Below are positions 33,256 to 42,787 of a stretch of 64,000 nucleotides of DNA, piece after piece. Origin of the DNA: Actinomadura syzygii. GTDB taxonomy: Bacteria; Actinomycetota; Actinomycetes; Streptosporangiales; Streptosporangiaceae. Location: contig NZ_VSFF01000017.1 of the NCBI RefSeq assembly GCF_008085905.1, positions 1 through 64,000 on the forward strand, in the 5' to 3' direction. The stretch's first letter is position 1; each line of letters begins with the position of its first letter. The translations under genes and the position numbers were made by a program. The notes under the pieces are model-generated. The model was not told the DNA's origin and made no database searches. It saw only the letters and a program-made list of their open reading frames with translations.

Positions 33256-34905
33256 ATGCAGGAGCTGCGCCTCGTCGCGGTCAGCGAGGACGGTACGTAC
33301 CTCGTCCTGGCCACCGCGGGCCGAGGCACCCGGTTCACCCTGCCCGTCGACGACCGGCTCCGCGCCGCGGTCCGTGGGCACTTCTCCCGCCTCGGCCAGT
33401 TCGAGATCGAAGTGGAGAGTCCCTTGCGCCCCAAGGAGATCCAGGCCCGCATCCGGTCCGGCGAGACCGCGGAGGAGATCGCCGAGTCGGCCGGCATCCC
33501 GGTCGAACGCGTCCGCTGGTTCGAGGGCCCGGTCCTGCAGGAACGCGAGTACATGGCCCAGCAGGCGCAGCGCGTGGCGGTGCGCCGCCCCGGCGAGTCG
33601 GCCCCCGGCCCGCCGCTCGGCGAGACCGTCGAGGAGCGCCTCGGCCGCGGCGGCGTCGACCTCGAAGAGGTCGAATGGGACTCCTGGAAGTGCGAGGACA
33701 GCACCTGGCGCGTCCGGCTGTCGTTCTTCGACAACGGCCGCCCGCACGCCGCCGAGTGGACGTTCGACCCGCGCCGCCGGCACGTCTCCCCGCTGGACGA
33801 GGTCGCCGCCCGCCTCACCGCCGTCGAGTGGGACGACGAGGCCCTGTCCGACACGGTGACGCCGCTCGTGCCGCGCCGTCCCGCCATGAAGGTCGTGTCC
33901 AACGACCTCGACCGCGACTTCGACCGCGACTTCGACCGGGGGCGCGAGCGCGACCCGGCGCCGCGCGGGCTGCCCGCCGAGTTCCCGGCGGAGTTGCCCG
34001 CCGAACCCGCGCAGGCGGGCCCGTCCGCGCGGCCCGCGCCGTCCGGCAGGCCCGAGCCGCTCCGCGCCGCCGAGCCCCGCGAGTACGTCGCCGAGCGCGG
34101 GCGGATGGTCGAGCCGCGGCCGTCCGTGCGCGAGCCCGGCGAGGCCGCCGCGCTGCACGAGGCCGCCCCGCCCCGGGAGCCGGACGAGCGGACCGAGCCC
34201 TTCGCCCGCCCGAGCGCCGCGCCCGCGCCGCTCCGTCCGCGCGTCGCCGAGGAGCCCGCGGCGCCGCCCGAGGCCGTCCGCGAGGCGGTCCGCGAGGTCG
34301 CGCCGCCGGAGGACGAGCCCGCCGCCGAGACCGACGAGGCGGCCGAGCCCGTCGTATACGAGCGCGCGGACGCCCCCGAACAGGCGACCGAGGCCGACGA
34401 GGCGGAGCAGCCCGCCGAGCCGGTCGCGGAGGAGACCTCCGAGACCGACGAAGCGGACGAGACGAGCGAAGCCGACGAGGAGCGTCCGGCCGACGAACCG
34501 GAGCCCGAGCCGGAGGCGGCCGCCGAGCCCGAGGAGGCGGACGTCGCCGAGCCGGGGCCCGCCGTCGCGAAGGCGCCGGAGGCCGAGCCCGTCGCGGCGG
34601 AGCCGGAGCGTGCGCCGGAGCCGGAGCAGGACGAGCCCGCGCCGGAGAAGAAGCCAGCGGCGGCGCAGCGTCCGGCGCAGCGGCAGCCTGCCAGGGCGCC
34701 CGCGAAGAAGAAGCCCGCCGCGCGTCCCGCCATGCCCGCCGCGCAGGACAAGCCCGCCACCGGGTCGCCCGCCGCCGCGGCGGCGGCGAGCGGCGGCGAC
34801 TCGGCCGCCGCACAGCGTCCGGCGCGGCGCCGCAAGGCGAAGGGCAAGCGCGCGTCCGTCCCGTCGTGGGACGAGATCATGTTCGGCGCCCGCCGTCCCG
34901 ACTAG
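33256..34905 (+). CDS. sepH: Cell-division regulator SepH
   Basis: SepH (DUF3071) binds FtsZ and stimulates its assembly at division septa in Streptomyces and mycobacteria. 549 residues. The N-terminal helix-turn-helix-like region is QARIRSGETAEEIAESAGIP followed by VERVRWFEGPVLQEREYMAQ. A very long acidic, Ala/Pro/Glu-rich disordered section (about residues 215-500) follows, then a Lys-rich patch and the conserved C-terminal motif ASVPSWDEIMFG. ATG at 33256 behind GGAAGGA. Its TAG shares the palindrome CTAG with the stop of the convergent PH-domain gene. The disordered part appears longer than I recall for Streptomyces SepH. Confidence 0.92.
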   Translation: MQELRLVAVSEDGTYLVLATAGRGTRFTLPVDDRLRAAVRGHFSRLGQFEIEVESPLRPKEIQARIRSGETAEEIAESAGIPVERVRWFEGPVLQEREYMAQQAQRVAVRRPGESAPGPPLGETVEERLGRGGVDLEEVEWDSWKCEDSTWRVRLSFFDNGRPHAAEWTFDPRRRHVSPLDEVAARLTAVEWDDEALSDTVTPLVPRRPAMKVVSNDLDRDFDRDFDRGRERDPAPRGLPAEFPAELPAEPAQAGPSARPAPSGRPEPLRAAEPREYVAERGRMVEPRPSVREPGEAAALHEAAPPREPDERTEPFARPSAAPAPLRPRVAEEPAAPPEAVREAVREVAPPEDEPAAETDEAAEPVVYERADAPEQATEADEAEQPAEPVAEETSETDEADETSEADEERPADEPEPEPEAAAEPEEADVAEPGPAVAKAPEAEPVAAEPERAPEPEQDEPAPEKKPAAAQRPAQRQPARAPAKKKPAARPAMPAAQDKPATGSPAAAAAASGGDSAAAQRPARRRKAKGKRASVPSWDEIMFGARRPD

Positions 34906-36572
34906 CGGTCCGGCGGCGGTTCCAGGAACGGGGTCACCCACGCCGGGGTGATCCCCGCGGCCAGGGACACGGCGTCCGCCTCGGACATGTCCGCCGCGGA
35001 GTAGCCGCCCTCGCCCGCGCCGACCGCCGCGAACAGCGTCGCGAGGCCCAGCCTGCGCTGGAAGAGCGTGCGGCGGATCCGCCAGCCGACGACGGCGCCG
35101 TGCTCGACGACCACCTGCCGCCGCCGCAGCGACCCCGACCGGACGCTGAGGCGCTCCCCGTCCGTGACGTGCCCGAGCTGCCGGTACCGGTCGAGCCCGA
35201 GCAGGACGGCGGGCCCGGCGAACGCGGCGAACCCGGCCGCGACCCACGGCTGCCCGGCGACCAGGGCCAGCGCGGCGAGGCCCAGCGGAAGCGCCACCGC
35301 CCGCGCCACGCGGCGTCCCCGCGCCGCGGGCGGATGCCTGGTCAGCGGGCCGGGGACGGTCCCGACGACCCGCGCCGCCAGCGCCTCCGCCACCGGGCGC
35401 GGCGCGGCGGGCAGCAGCCGCCCGCGGTGCGCGGCGTCCCCGAGGCCGGTGATCAGCGCCCCGAGCCGGGTCACCCCGGCCGCGCGCTCGAACGGGTTGT
35501 CGGCGAGCTCGACGCCGCGCAGCCTGCGCCGCTCCAGCGACACGCTGCGCCGGGTGAGCAGGCCGCGCTCGGCGACGAGCGACCCGTCCCGCTCGTGGAC
35601 GGTGAAGTCCCAGTTGAACAGCGTGAAGACGATCACCGACATGACCGGCATGGCGATCAGGACGAGGATGGCGAGCGCCACGACGAGCGCCGTGGGCAGG
35701 CCGACCAGATCGTGGCCCACGCCCTCCACCCGCTCCCGCGTGATGAGCCCGAGGTCGTCGCCGAGGTTGTAGAGGGTCCCGAGCAGGCTCCCGGCCAGCG
35801 CGAACGGCGTGAGCAGGTACGCACCGCTGAGCGGGGCGTACACGTACCAGCGCCGTCGCATCCGGGCCAGGACGCGGCGCGGCGGCGCGGGCGCGTCACG
35901 GGCCAGCAGGACGCGCCGCAACCGGTCCGCCTCGTGCCGGGACACCGCGTTCAGCGTGCCCTCGCCGCCGTCCGCGCCCGCGTCGATGTCGACGGCCGCC
36001 AGGCCGAGGATGCGGTGCGGCGGGGACGCGCTGATGTCCACGCCCCGGATCCGGTCGCGCGGGATGCTCTTGACCGACCGTCCGATGAGCGCCCGGCGCA
36101 GCTCGATGCGGTCGCCGTACAGGACGTAGGTGAACGTCATCCAGTCGGCGACGTGGAAGGCGAGCCCGAACGCGAGGCCGACGAGCGTGAAGTGGAACGC
36201 CGTGGACATCCCGCCGACCAGCAGCCCCGTCGCCCCGGCGGCGATCAGCGCGATCAGCTCCCGGACGGCGCCGACGACGAACGTGAACGGGTGCAGCCGC
36301 TGCGCGTGTCCGACGTCGGACGGGCCGCCGGGCACGGCGCCGTCGCCATGCCCGTTGGACGCCGTGACGCCGACCGGACTCCCGGCGGGACTCCCGGCGG
36401 GACTCCCGGCGTGTTCGGAGACGGACGCAGGGACGAGTCCGGGTTCGCGGACGGATTCCGGCGCGGACTCCGGTACAGGTTCCGGCGCGGGTTCGAGGGC
36501 TGGTTCCGGCGCGGAGTCGGGGACGGGCTTCGGCGCGGGGTCCGGAACGGCGTCGCCGTCTCGCAGGTTCAC
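34902..36572 (-). CDS. PH-domain membrane protein, YdbT-like
   Basis: 556 residues with three bacterial PH-like repeats between paired membrane spans, the layout of Bacillus YdbT. Marks: IPRDRIRGVDISASPPHRIL, EHGAVVGWRIRRTLFQRR and SLERRRLRGVELADNPFERA. The N-terminal 70 residues are a Pro/Glu/Ser-rich tail with SPAG repeats. The GTG at 36572 overlaps the stop of the upstream partner by four bases, so the two proteins are co-made. YdbS/YdbT pairs have been linked to bacteriocin resistance in Bacillus; the role here is unproven. Confidence 0.8.
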   Translation of the reverse strand: MNLRDGDAVPDPAPKPVPDSAPEPALEPAPEPVPESAPESVREPGLVPASVSEHAGSPAGSPAGSPVGVTASNGHGDGAVPGGPSDVGHAQRLHPFTFVVGAVRELIALIAAGATGLLVGGMSTAFHFTLVGLAFGLAFHVADWMTFTYVLYGDRIELRRALIGRSVKSIPRDRIRGVDISASPPHRILGLAAVDIDAGADGGEGTLNAVSRHEADRLRRVLLARDAPAPPRRVLARMRRRWYVYAPLSGAYLLTPFALAGSLLGTLYNLGDDLGLITRERVEGVGHDLVGLPTALVVALAILVLIAMPVMSVIVFTLFNWDFTVHERDGSLVAERGLLTRRSVSLERRRLRGVELADNPFERAAGVTRLGALITGLGDAAHRGRLLPAAPRPVAEALAARVVGTVPGPLTRHPPAARGRRVARAVALPLGLAALALVAGQPWVAAGFAAFAGPAVLLGLDRYRQLGHVTDGERLSVRSGSLRRRQVVVEHGAVVGWRIRRTLFQRRLGLATLFAAVGAGEGGYSAADMSEADAVSLAAGITPAWVTPFLEPPPDR

Positions 36573-37156
36573 GTGGCGTCGTCGCGGAGGTCGTGGGCGC
36601 GGTGGGCGAGGTCCTCGGCCAGGCGGGTCGCCACGTCCACCGGAAGGCCGGAGACCTCCGACGACCCGGTGTGCGAGGCGGTGTTGACCTCGATGGTCGC
36701 GAGGCCCAGCATCCGCTCGATCCAGCCCTGCTCGGTGTCGACGGTCTGGATGCGGCTCACGGGGACCAGCAGCCACTCACGGCTGAACCATCCCGTCCTG
36801 GTGTAGACGACGTCCGCGCTGACCTCCCACCGGTGGACGCGGTAGCGCCACACGGGCGCGACCGTCACCATGAGCAGGCCCGCCGCGCCGACGACGTAGG
36901 GCAGCCAGCCGACGCGCCCGGTCAGCCAGCCCGGCATGTCGTCCCACCCGGAGTCGCCGACCCAGGTCGCGACGCCCAGCGCGAGGCCGAACGCCAGCCC
37001 CCACAGCAGCAGGTACTCGATCGCCCAGTGCGCGACGGCACGCGGCGAGACCCGGTTCTCGGGCGGCCGCAGCCGCGGCGGGCCCGCTCCCCCGCCGTCC
37101 CCGCCGTCTCCGTCGCCCTCGTCGCCCAGGTCGTGGCCGCACCGCACCGACGTCAC
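36569..37156 (-). CDS. PH-domain membrane protein, YdbS-like
   Basis: 195 residues: an acidic N-terminus with DEGDGDGGDGGG, two membrane spans (YLLLWGLAFGLALGVATWVG, LPYVVGAAGLLMVTVAPVW) and one bPH2 domain (RYRVHRWEVSADVVYTRTGW, LVPVSRIQTVDTEQGWIERM, GLATIEVNTAS). This is the usual small partner of YdbT-type proteins and lies directly upstream with a four-base overlap. GTG start at 37156, ribosome site weak. Divergent from the DrrAB-like operon. Confidence 0.82.
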   Translation of the reverse strand: MTSVRCGHDLGDEGDGDGGDGGGAGPPRLRPPENRVSPRAVAHWAIEYLLLWGLAFGLALGVATWVGDSGWDDMPGWLTGRVGWLPYVVGAAGLLMVTVAPVWRYRVHRWEVSADVVYTRTGWFSREWLLVPVSRIQTVDTEQGWIERMLGLATIEVNTASHTGSSEVSGLPVDVATRLAEDLAHRAHDLRDDAT

Positions 37157-37418
37157 ATCGCGAGTCTAGAACGCCGGAGGCGCCCTCCCGTTCTCACGCC
37201 AGGCGCGAAATCGCCCGGCCCGGGGCATCGTGGCGGGCATGTCAGCGTTCTGTCAGTGGCGCATGCGATGTTGGGAGCGCGTCTGAACGCCGCTGACGGA
37301 ACCGCGTCCGAGGCGGCGGAAAAACAGGATGCGCACCACCCCGGACACCGCATATTTTGACTGGCTCCCTCCCCGGAGGGGGGGAGACGTCCGGCGAACG
37401 ACCCACCTAGGAGATCAC

Positions 37419-38408
37419 ATGACTTACGCCATCCAGGCCGAAGGTCTGGAGAAGCGGTTCGGTGAGACCCAGGCGCTGGCCGGCGTCTCACTCACCGCCG
37501 AAGCCGGAACGGTCCTCGGCGTGCTCGGGCCGAACGGCGCCGGGAAGACCACGATGACCCGCATCCTCGCCACGCTGATCGAGCCGACCGGCGGCAGCGC
37601 CAAAGTCGCCGGGTTCGACGTGGTCAAGGACGCCCACAAGGTGCGCCAGCTCATCGGGCTGACCGGGCAGTACGCCGGGGTCGACGAGATGCTCACCGGC
37701 ACCGAGAACCTCGTCCTCATCGGACGGCTGCTCGGGATCTCGCGGAAGGAGTCCAAGGCGCGGGCCGCCGAACTGCTGGAGCGGTTCCAGCTCACCGAGG
37801 CCGCCGAGCGCGCCGCCAAGACCTACTCCGGCGGGATGCGCCGCCGCCTCGACCTCGCGGCGAGCCTGGTCGGCCGCCCGCAGTTCCTCTTCCTGGACGA
37901 GCCGACCACCGGCCTCGACCCGCGCAGCCGCAACGGCCTGTGGGACATCGTCCGCGGCCTCACCGACGACGGCGTCACCGTCCTCCTGACCACCCAGTAC
38001 CTGGAGGAGGCCGACCAGCTCGCCGACGACATCGTCGTCATCGACCGCGGGCAGGTCATCGCGCACGGCACGTCCGACGTGCTGAAGGCGCAGGTCGGCG
38101 GGCAGGTGCTGGAGGTCACCCCGGTCAGCGCCGCCGACCTCGACACCGTCTCGCGGATCGTCGGCGAACTGGCCGAGGCCGTCCCCGAGGTCCGCGACGG
38201 GCTCGTCAGCGCGCCGATCACCGACCCGCAGCTCATGCCCGCCGTCGTCCGCCGCCTCGACGACGCGGGCGTCACCGTGGGCGAGCTGTCCCTGCGCAAG
38301 TCCAGCCTGGACGAGGTCTTCTTCGCCCTCACCGGCCACCACACCGACGACATCGACGCCGAGGCAGGCGAACTCGCCGACGCCGACAAGGAAGGGGCGT
38401 CCGCATGA
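37419..38408 (+). CDS. ABC-2 type exporter ATPase, DrrA-like
   Basis: 329-residue cytoplasmic ATPase of the daunorubicin-resistance (DrrA) class. Walker A GPNGAGKTTM, signature YSGGMRRRLD, Walker B FLFLDEPTTGLD, switch region TTQYLEEADQLADDI, and the C-terminal DrrA extension (LSLRKSSLDEVFFALTGHH). ATG start behind TAGGAGATCAC. The stop overlaps the permease ATG (ATGA). The two genes form an efflux pump for a hydrophobic compound or antibiotic (substrate unknown). Confidence 0.93.
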   Translation: MTYAIQAEGLEKRFGETQALAGVSLTAEAGTVLGVLGPNGAGKTTMTRILATLIEPTGGSAKVAGFDVVKDAHKVRQLIGLTGQYAGVDEMLTGTENLVLIGRLLGISRKESKARAAELLERFQLTEAAERAAKTYSGGMRRRLDLAASLVGRPQFLFLDEPTTGLDPRSRNGLWDIVRGLTDDGVTVLLTTQYLEEADQLADDIVVIDRGQVIAHGTSDVLKAQVGGQVLEVTPVSAADLDTVSRIVGELAEAVPEVRDGLVSAPITDPQLMPAVVRRLDDAGVTVGELSLRKSSLDEVFFALTGHHTDDIDAEAGELADADKEGASA

Positions 38409-39214
38409 CCGCCGCGACGTTCGCGCCAGAGAACCTGTCCAAACGGGTCTCGCCGGGCACCGCCGTCCGCAACACGCTGACGCTCGCCTGGCGCAACCTC
38501 GTCCAGATCAAGCACAACCCGATGGAGCTGCTCGACCTCTCCATCCAGCCGATCATGTTCGTGCTGCTGTTCGCGTACGTGTTCGGCCCGGCGATGACCG
38601 GCAGCGTCGACAAGTACCTGCCCGTCGTCATCCCCGGCATCATCGCCCAGAACGCCCTCTTCGCCGGGATGAGCACCGGCTTCGGGTTGAACACCGACAT
38701 CACCAAGGGCGTCTTCGACCGGTTCCGCAGCCTGCCGATCTCGCGCAGCGCCCCGCTCGCCGGACGGATCATCGCCGACACCGCCAAGCAGGCGTGGTCC
38801 ATGACGATCCTGCTCGCCGTCGGGTTCGCCATCGGGTTCCGCGTCGAGACGAACGTGTTCGCGCTGCTCACCGCGTTCGTCCTGCTGCTGGCCTTCGCCG
38901 TGCTGTTCTCCTGGACGTCCGTCTTCATCGCGATGAAGGTCAACGAGCCGGAGAAGGTGCAGATCTTCGGATTCGTGGTGATCTTCCCGCTGAGCTTCCT
39001 CAGCACCGCGTTCATCCCGAACACCGACGGCATCCCCGACTGGCTCGCGTTCATCATGGACAACAGCCCCGTCACACAACTCGTCGAGTCCATGCGCGGC
39101 CTCCTGGTCGGCGGCCCCGTCCTCGAACACGCCTGGATCGCCCTCGCCTGGGGCGTGGGCATCTCACTGGTGTTCGCACCGCTGTCACTGAGGGCGTTCA
39201 AAAAGCGGGCGTAG
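38405..39214 (+). CDS. ABC-2 type exporter permease, DrrB-like
   Basis: 269-residue membrane protein with about six spans. Family marks: LAWRNLVQIKHNPMELLDLS, QPIMFVLLFAYVFG, GVFDRFRSLPISRSAPL and FPLSFLSTAFIP, all typical of DrrB-type ABC2 permeases. Coupled to the DrrA-like ATPase by a four-base overlap. A set of strong hairpins follows the stop. Confidence 0.92.
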   Translation: MTAATFAPENLSKRVSPGTAVRNTLTLAWRNLVQIKHNPMELLDLSIQPIMFVLLFAYVFGPAMTGSVDKYLPVVIPGIIAQNALFAGMSTGFGLNTDITKGVFDRFRSLPISRSAPLAGRIIADTAKQAWSMTILLAVGFAIGFRVETNVFALLTAFVLLLAFAVLFSWTSVFIAMKVNEPEKVQIFGFVVIFPLSFLSTAFIPNTDGIPDWLAFIMDNSPVTQLVESMRGLLVGGPVLEHAWIALAWGVGISLVFAPLSLRAFKKRA

Positions 39215-39219
39215 TTAGC

Positions 39220-39357
39220 CCAGGGGGGCGACCCCCTGGAACCCCCGTTGCGCACGGCGGGCCGTTTCCCGATTCGCGTTCGCTTCTCGGGAAACGGCCC
39301 GCCGTGCGGCGGTTCGTGCGGCCTCCGGCGCTGGGGCGCCTCCGGCCGCACGAACCG
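39220..39357. terminator. Three tandem hairpins between the DrrB-like and SARP genes
   Basis: Hairpin 1: CCAGGGGG (39220-39227), loop GCGA, CCCCCTGG (39232-39239). Hairpin 2: a perfect 21-bp stem (39252-39272 with 39287-39307, arm starting GCACGGCGGGCCG) and a 14-base loop. Hairpin 3: a 14-bp stem (39310-39323 with 39344-39357, arm CGGTTCGTGCGGCC) with further pairing in the loop. They separate convergent genes and probably end transcription both ways, but lack T-runs and are unusually extensive. Confidence 0.7.
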
Positions 39358-39393
39358 TGGCCCCGGCTCAGGTTCCGTCCAAGAGGAATCCCC

Positions 39394-39455
39394 CTGGCAC
39401 GTCCGAGAGGGTTTGCTCTGGCACGTCCGAGAGAGTCTTGTTCTGGCAGGTCCAG
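39394..39455. repeat. Direct repeats with 24-25-base period
   Basis: CTGGCACGTCCGAGAG occurs exactly at 39394-39409 and 39418-39433; a third, decayed copy CTGGCAGGTCCAG begins at 39443. It lies in non-coding DNA between the hairpin cluster and the end of the SARP gene. Function unknown. Confidence 0.75.
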
Positions 39456-39485
39456 GGCAACCTGTCTTGGGGGTGCGGGGGCGGG

Positions 39486-42400
39486 CTAGCGGGCGACGGT
39501 TGTGGGGGGTTCGGGTGGGGTCAGGTTGAAGGTCTCTAGGACGTCGTTGAAGGTTTTGGTTGTGCCTCGGGTGTAGGCGGCTCGGTAGGCCGGGTCGCCC
39601 AGGGTTTTGCGGGCGGCGGACTCTGTGGCCAGGACGTCCGGGAGGGACAGGTCTCGGGTGCCTCGGAGGGCGTCGGCCGTGCCCAGGAGTTCGGCCGCGC
39701 GTTCCGGGTCGCCCAGGGCTCGGGCGCGTTCCGCGTGTCCGGCCAGGACGTGGGAGACGACCGGGTAGTCCTGCGACCGGACGGCGCAGCGCAGCGCCTC
39801 GTCCAGGCGGGCGGCCGCGTCGTCCATGGCGCCCGTCTCGATGTCGAGCCGGGCGGAAGTGCAGAGGACCAGGGCCCGGAACTGCGGCGGGCCAGGCAGG
39901 TCCGCCGTGAGCCGGTCGGCGCGCGACAGGCGGCGCCGCGCCTCGGCCGCGTCGCCGGAGCGGCGCGCCAACTCGCCGAGCTGGTAGTGCAGCGCGGCCG
40001 TCTCCTCCGGCCAGGCCGTCTCCCGGGAGTCGCGCATCGCGGTGTGCAGCAGCGCCTCGGCGCGGTCCCGCTCGCCCGCGAGGTCCATCTCGTTCGCCAG
40101 CTTCATGTGGACGTGCAGGAGCCCGGTAGTGCCGCCGCCCAGCTCGGCGTTCAGCCGCAGCGCCTCCTCGTAGAGGGCGACGGCGCCGCGGTGGTCGCCG
40201 CGCCGCCCGAGGATCTCCGCCTGCGACGTCAGCGTGAACGACTGGCCCCACCGGTCGCCCGACTCGCGGAAGGCGGCGAGCGACCGGTCGAAGGCGTCCT
40301 CGATCTCGTCGACGCGGCCGAAGTTCTGGGCGATGTGGCCCCGCATGAAATGGCCGAGGCCCCGGACCCACGGGTCGGGGTCCGCGACGAGGCCGCGGAC
40401 GCGCCCGCCGGGATCGTTCTCCCAGCCGCCCAGGTACATCTGGACGGTCTCGACCGCCAGCCGCAGCACCGGGTGCAGGTCCGCCCGGTCGTACCGCGAG
40501 CAGATCGCCCGGGTGCGGTCGAGCCAGGACGCGGGCAGCTCCCCCGGCCGCTGGCTGTCGAACAGGATCATGGCGCCGAGCGCGAGGGCGCGGGCGGTGA
40601 CCTGGTCGTCCGGGACGCCGGGCAGCGCGAGGATCTCCTCCAGGTTGTCGGCGCCGTCGCCGAGGCGCCCGTGCAGGAACCAGTACCAGCCGAGCGCCGC
40701 GCAGAACCGCAGGGCGAGCGGGGCGTCCGCGGCGGCGACCGCCCAGCGCAGCCCGGCCGAGATGTTGTCGTGCTCGGCGGACAGCCGCCGCAGCCAGACG
40801 AGCTGGTCCGCGCGGATCAGGCGCGGCTCGGCCGCCTCGGCGAGCCGCGCGAAGTACTCGGCGTGGGCGCGTCCGGCCGCGTTCTCCTCACCGGCCTGGA
40901 CGAGGCGCTCCAGGCCGTATTCACGGATCGTGTCGAGCATCCGGTAGCGGGGGTCGTCGCCGTCGCCGTCGACGACCAGCAGCGACTTGTCGGCCAGCGC
41001 GGCGAGGGCGTCGAACACCTCGGAGCGTGCCAGGTCCGGTCCGGCGCACACGGCCTCGGCGGCGTCCACGGTCGTCCCGCCGGGGAAGACGGCGAGGCGC
41101 CGCCACAGGGCGCGTTCGGGCTCGTCCAGCAGGTCCCAGCTCCATTCGACGACGGCCCGCAGGGTCCGGTGGCGCGGCAGGGCGGTGCGGCTGCCCGCGT
41201 TGAGCAGCCGGAACCGGTCGTCGAGCCGGGACGCGACCTGCGCGGGCGTCAGCGCCCGCAGCCGGGCGGCGGCCAGCTCGATGGCGAGCGGGATCCCGTC
41301 GAGGGCCCGGCAGATCCGCACCGCGGACCCGGCGTCGGCGCCGGTCGCCGCGAAGCGCGGCGAGACTGCGGCGGCCCGGTCGGCGAACAACCGGACGGAC
41401 GGGTACGCCGCCGCCTCCTCGGGCCCCGCGGACGGCGGCGGCAGCTCCAGCGGCTCGACCGTCCAGAGGCTCTCCCCGGTGATGCCGAGCGCCTCGCGGC
41501 TCGTCGCGAGGACCCGGACGCCGGGGCAGCGCGCGAGGACCGCGTCGGCGAGCCGGGCGGCGCCGTCGAGGAGGTGCTCGCAGTTGTCCAGCAGCAGGAG
41601 GAGGCGCTTGTCCGCCAGCGCCGACACGAGCCTGTCCAGCGGGTCGGCCGGGTGGTGGGGCTGCGGGCGGCCGGGGACGGCGGCGATCGGCGGCGGCTCG
41701 CGCAGCCCGAGCGCGCCGAGCACGGCGGCCGGGACCTCGGCCGGGTCCGTGACGGGCGCCAGCTCGACCAGCCAGGCGCCGTCGGGCGTCCGGGCGCGTC
41801 CGGCCGCCTCCAGCGAGAGCCTGCTCTTGCCCGCGCCGCCCGGCCCGGTCAGCGTGACGAGCCGGGACGCGCCGAGCAGCTCGTCGACCCGCTTGAGATC
41901 GTCGTCGCGGCCGATGAAGCTCGTCAGGCGCGCGGGCAGGTTGCCCTTCGCCGGGGCGACGGGCTCGGGACGCGGCACGTCCGGCCGGAGCGACGGCTCC
42001 TGCCGCAGGACGGCCAGGTACAGCGCCTCCAGGTCGGGCGACGGATCGACGCCGAGCTCCTCGCCGAGAACCCGTTTCGCCTCGTCGTAGCGGGCGAGCG
42101 CGTCGACCTGCCGCCCGGACGCGTACAGGGCGCGCATCAGCAGCGCCGTCACCGGCTCGCGGAGCGGGTCGGCGGCCGCCAGGGCCTCCAGCTCCGGGAC
42201 GAGCTCGCGGTGGCGGCCGAGCGCGAGGTCGGCGTCCAGCCGCTCCTCCAGCGCGGCGCGGCGCAGCGCGTCCAGCCGGGCGGTCGGGGCCTCGGCGAAG
42301 CGGAGCCCGGCGGCGTCGGCGAGGGCCGGGCCGCGCCACAGCGCGAGGGCGGCGCGGAGCCCGGCGGACCGGGCCTCGGGCGCGTCCGCGCGGCGCGCGT

Positions 42401-42716
42401 CCCGCACCCGCGCCTCGAAGTCGCGGGCGTCGACCGCGTCCGGCGGCAGCGCGAGCCGGTACCCGCCGGGGCGCGACTCGATCGCGTCCCGGCCGATCAC
42501 GGCGCGCAGCCGGGAGACGAGCGACTGCAGGGCGTTCGGCGCGCCGCGCGGGACGTCGTCCGCCCACAGCCCGTCGATGAGCCGCTCGGCCGGGATCACC
42601 GCGCCGGGGTCAAGCGCCAGCAGCGTCAGGAGCGCGCGGAGCCGGGCGCCCGCGACGTCGACGGGCGCGCCGCCGTCCGCGCGCACCTCCAAGGGGCCGA
42701 GGATGCCGATCCGCAC
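39486..42716 (-). CDS. SARP/AfsR-type regulator with NB-ARC ATPase and TPR domains
   Basis: Large transcriptional regulator of 1076 residues. The N-terminal OmpR-like winged helix (VRIGILGPLEVRADGGAPVD, IGRDAIESRPGGYRLALPPD) is followed by BTAD (FEARVRDARRADAPEARSAG to DALARYDEAKRVLGEELGVD), an NB-ARC ATPase with P-loop GPGGAGKSRL (about residue 288), Walker-B-like LLLLLDNCEHLLDG and an ATSREALGITGE sensor motif, then C-terminal TPR-type helices. Such proteins activate antibiotic clusters. The GTG at 42716 has a weak ribosome site. No biosynthetic genes flank it, so its targets may be remote or global. Confidence 0.9.
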   Translation of the reverse strand: MRIGILGPLEVRADGGAPVDVAGARLRALLTLLALDPGAVIPAERLIDGLWADDVPRGAPNALQSLVSRLRAVIGRDAIESRPGGYRLALPPDAVDARDFEARVRDARRADAPEARSAGLRAALALWRGPALADAAGLRFAEAPTARLDALRRAALEERLDADLALGRHRELVPELEALAAADPLREPVTALLMRALYASGRQVDALARYDEAKRVLGEELGVDPSPDLEALYLAVLRQEPSLRPDVPRPEPVAPAKGNLPARLTSFIGRDDDLKRVDELLGASRLVTLTGPGGAGKSRLSLEAAGRARTPDGAWLVELAPVTDPAEVPAAVLGALGLREPPPIAAVPGRPQPHHPADPLDRLVSALADKRLLLLLDNCEHLLDGAARLADAVLARCPGVRVLATSREALGITGESLWTVEPLELPPPSAGPEEAAAYPSVRLFADRAAAVSPRFAATGADAGSAVRICRALDGIPLAIELAAARLRALTPAQVASRLDDRFRLLNAGSRTALPRHRTLRAVVEWSWDLLDEPERALWRRLAVFPGGTTVDAAEAVCAGPDLARSEVFDALAALADKSLLVVDGDGDDPRYRMLDTIREYGLERLVQAGEENAAGRAHAEYFARLAEAAEPRLIRADQLVWLRRLSAEHDNISAGLRWAVAAADAPLALRFCAALGWYWFLHGRLGDGADNLEEILALPGVPDDQVTARALALGAMILFDSQRPGELPASWLDRTRAICSRYDRADLHPVLRLAVETVQMYLGGWENDPGGRVRGLVADPDPWVRGLGHFMRGHIAQNFGRVDEIEDAFDRSLAAFRESGDRWGQSFTLTSQAEILGRRGDHRGAVALYEEALRLNAELGGGTTGLLHVHMKLANEMDLAGERDRAEALLHTAMRDSRETAWPEETAALHYQLGELARRSGDAAEARRRLSRADRLTADLPGPPQFRALVLCTSARLDIETGAMDDAAARLDEALRCAVRSQDYPVVSHVLAGHAERARALGDPERAAELLGTADALRGTRDLSLPDVLATESAARKTLGDPAYRAAYTRGTTKTFNDVLETFNLTPPEPPTTVAR

Positions 42717-42787
42717 CGGCTCATTGTGCCCCGGAACGCGCGACGCCCCGGCGGCGCGCGGCCGCCGGGGCGTCCCCGGGCCGGTGA

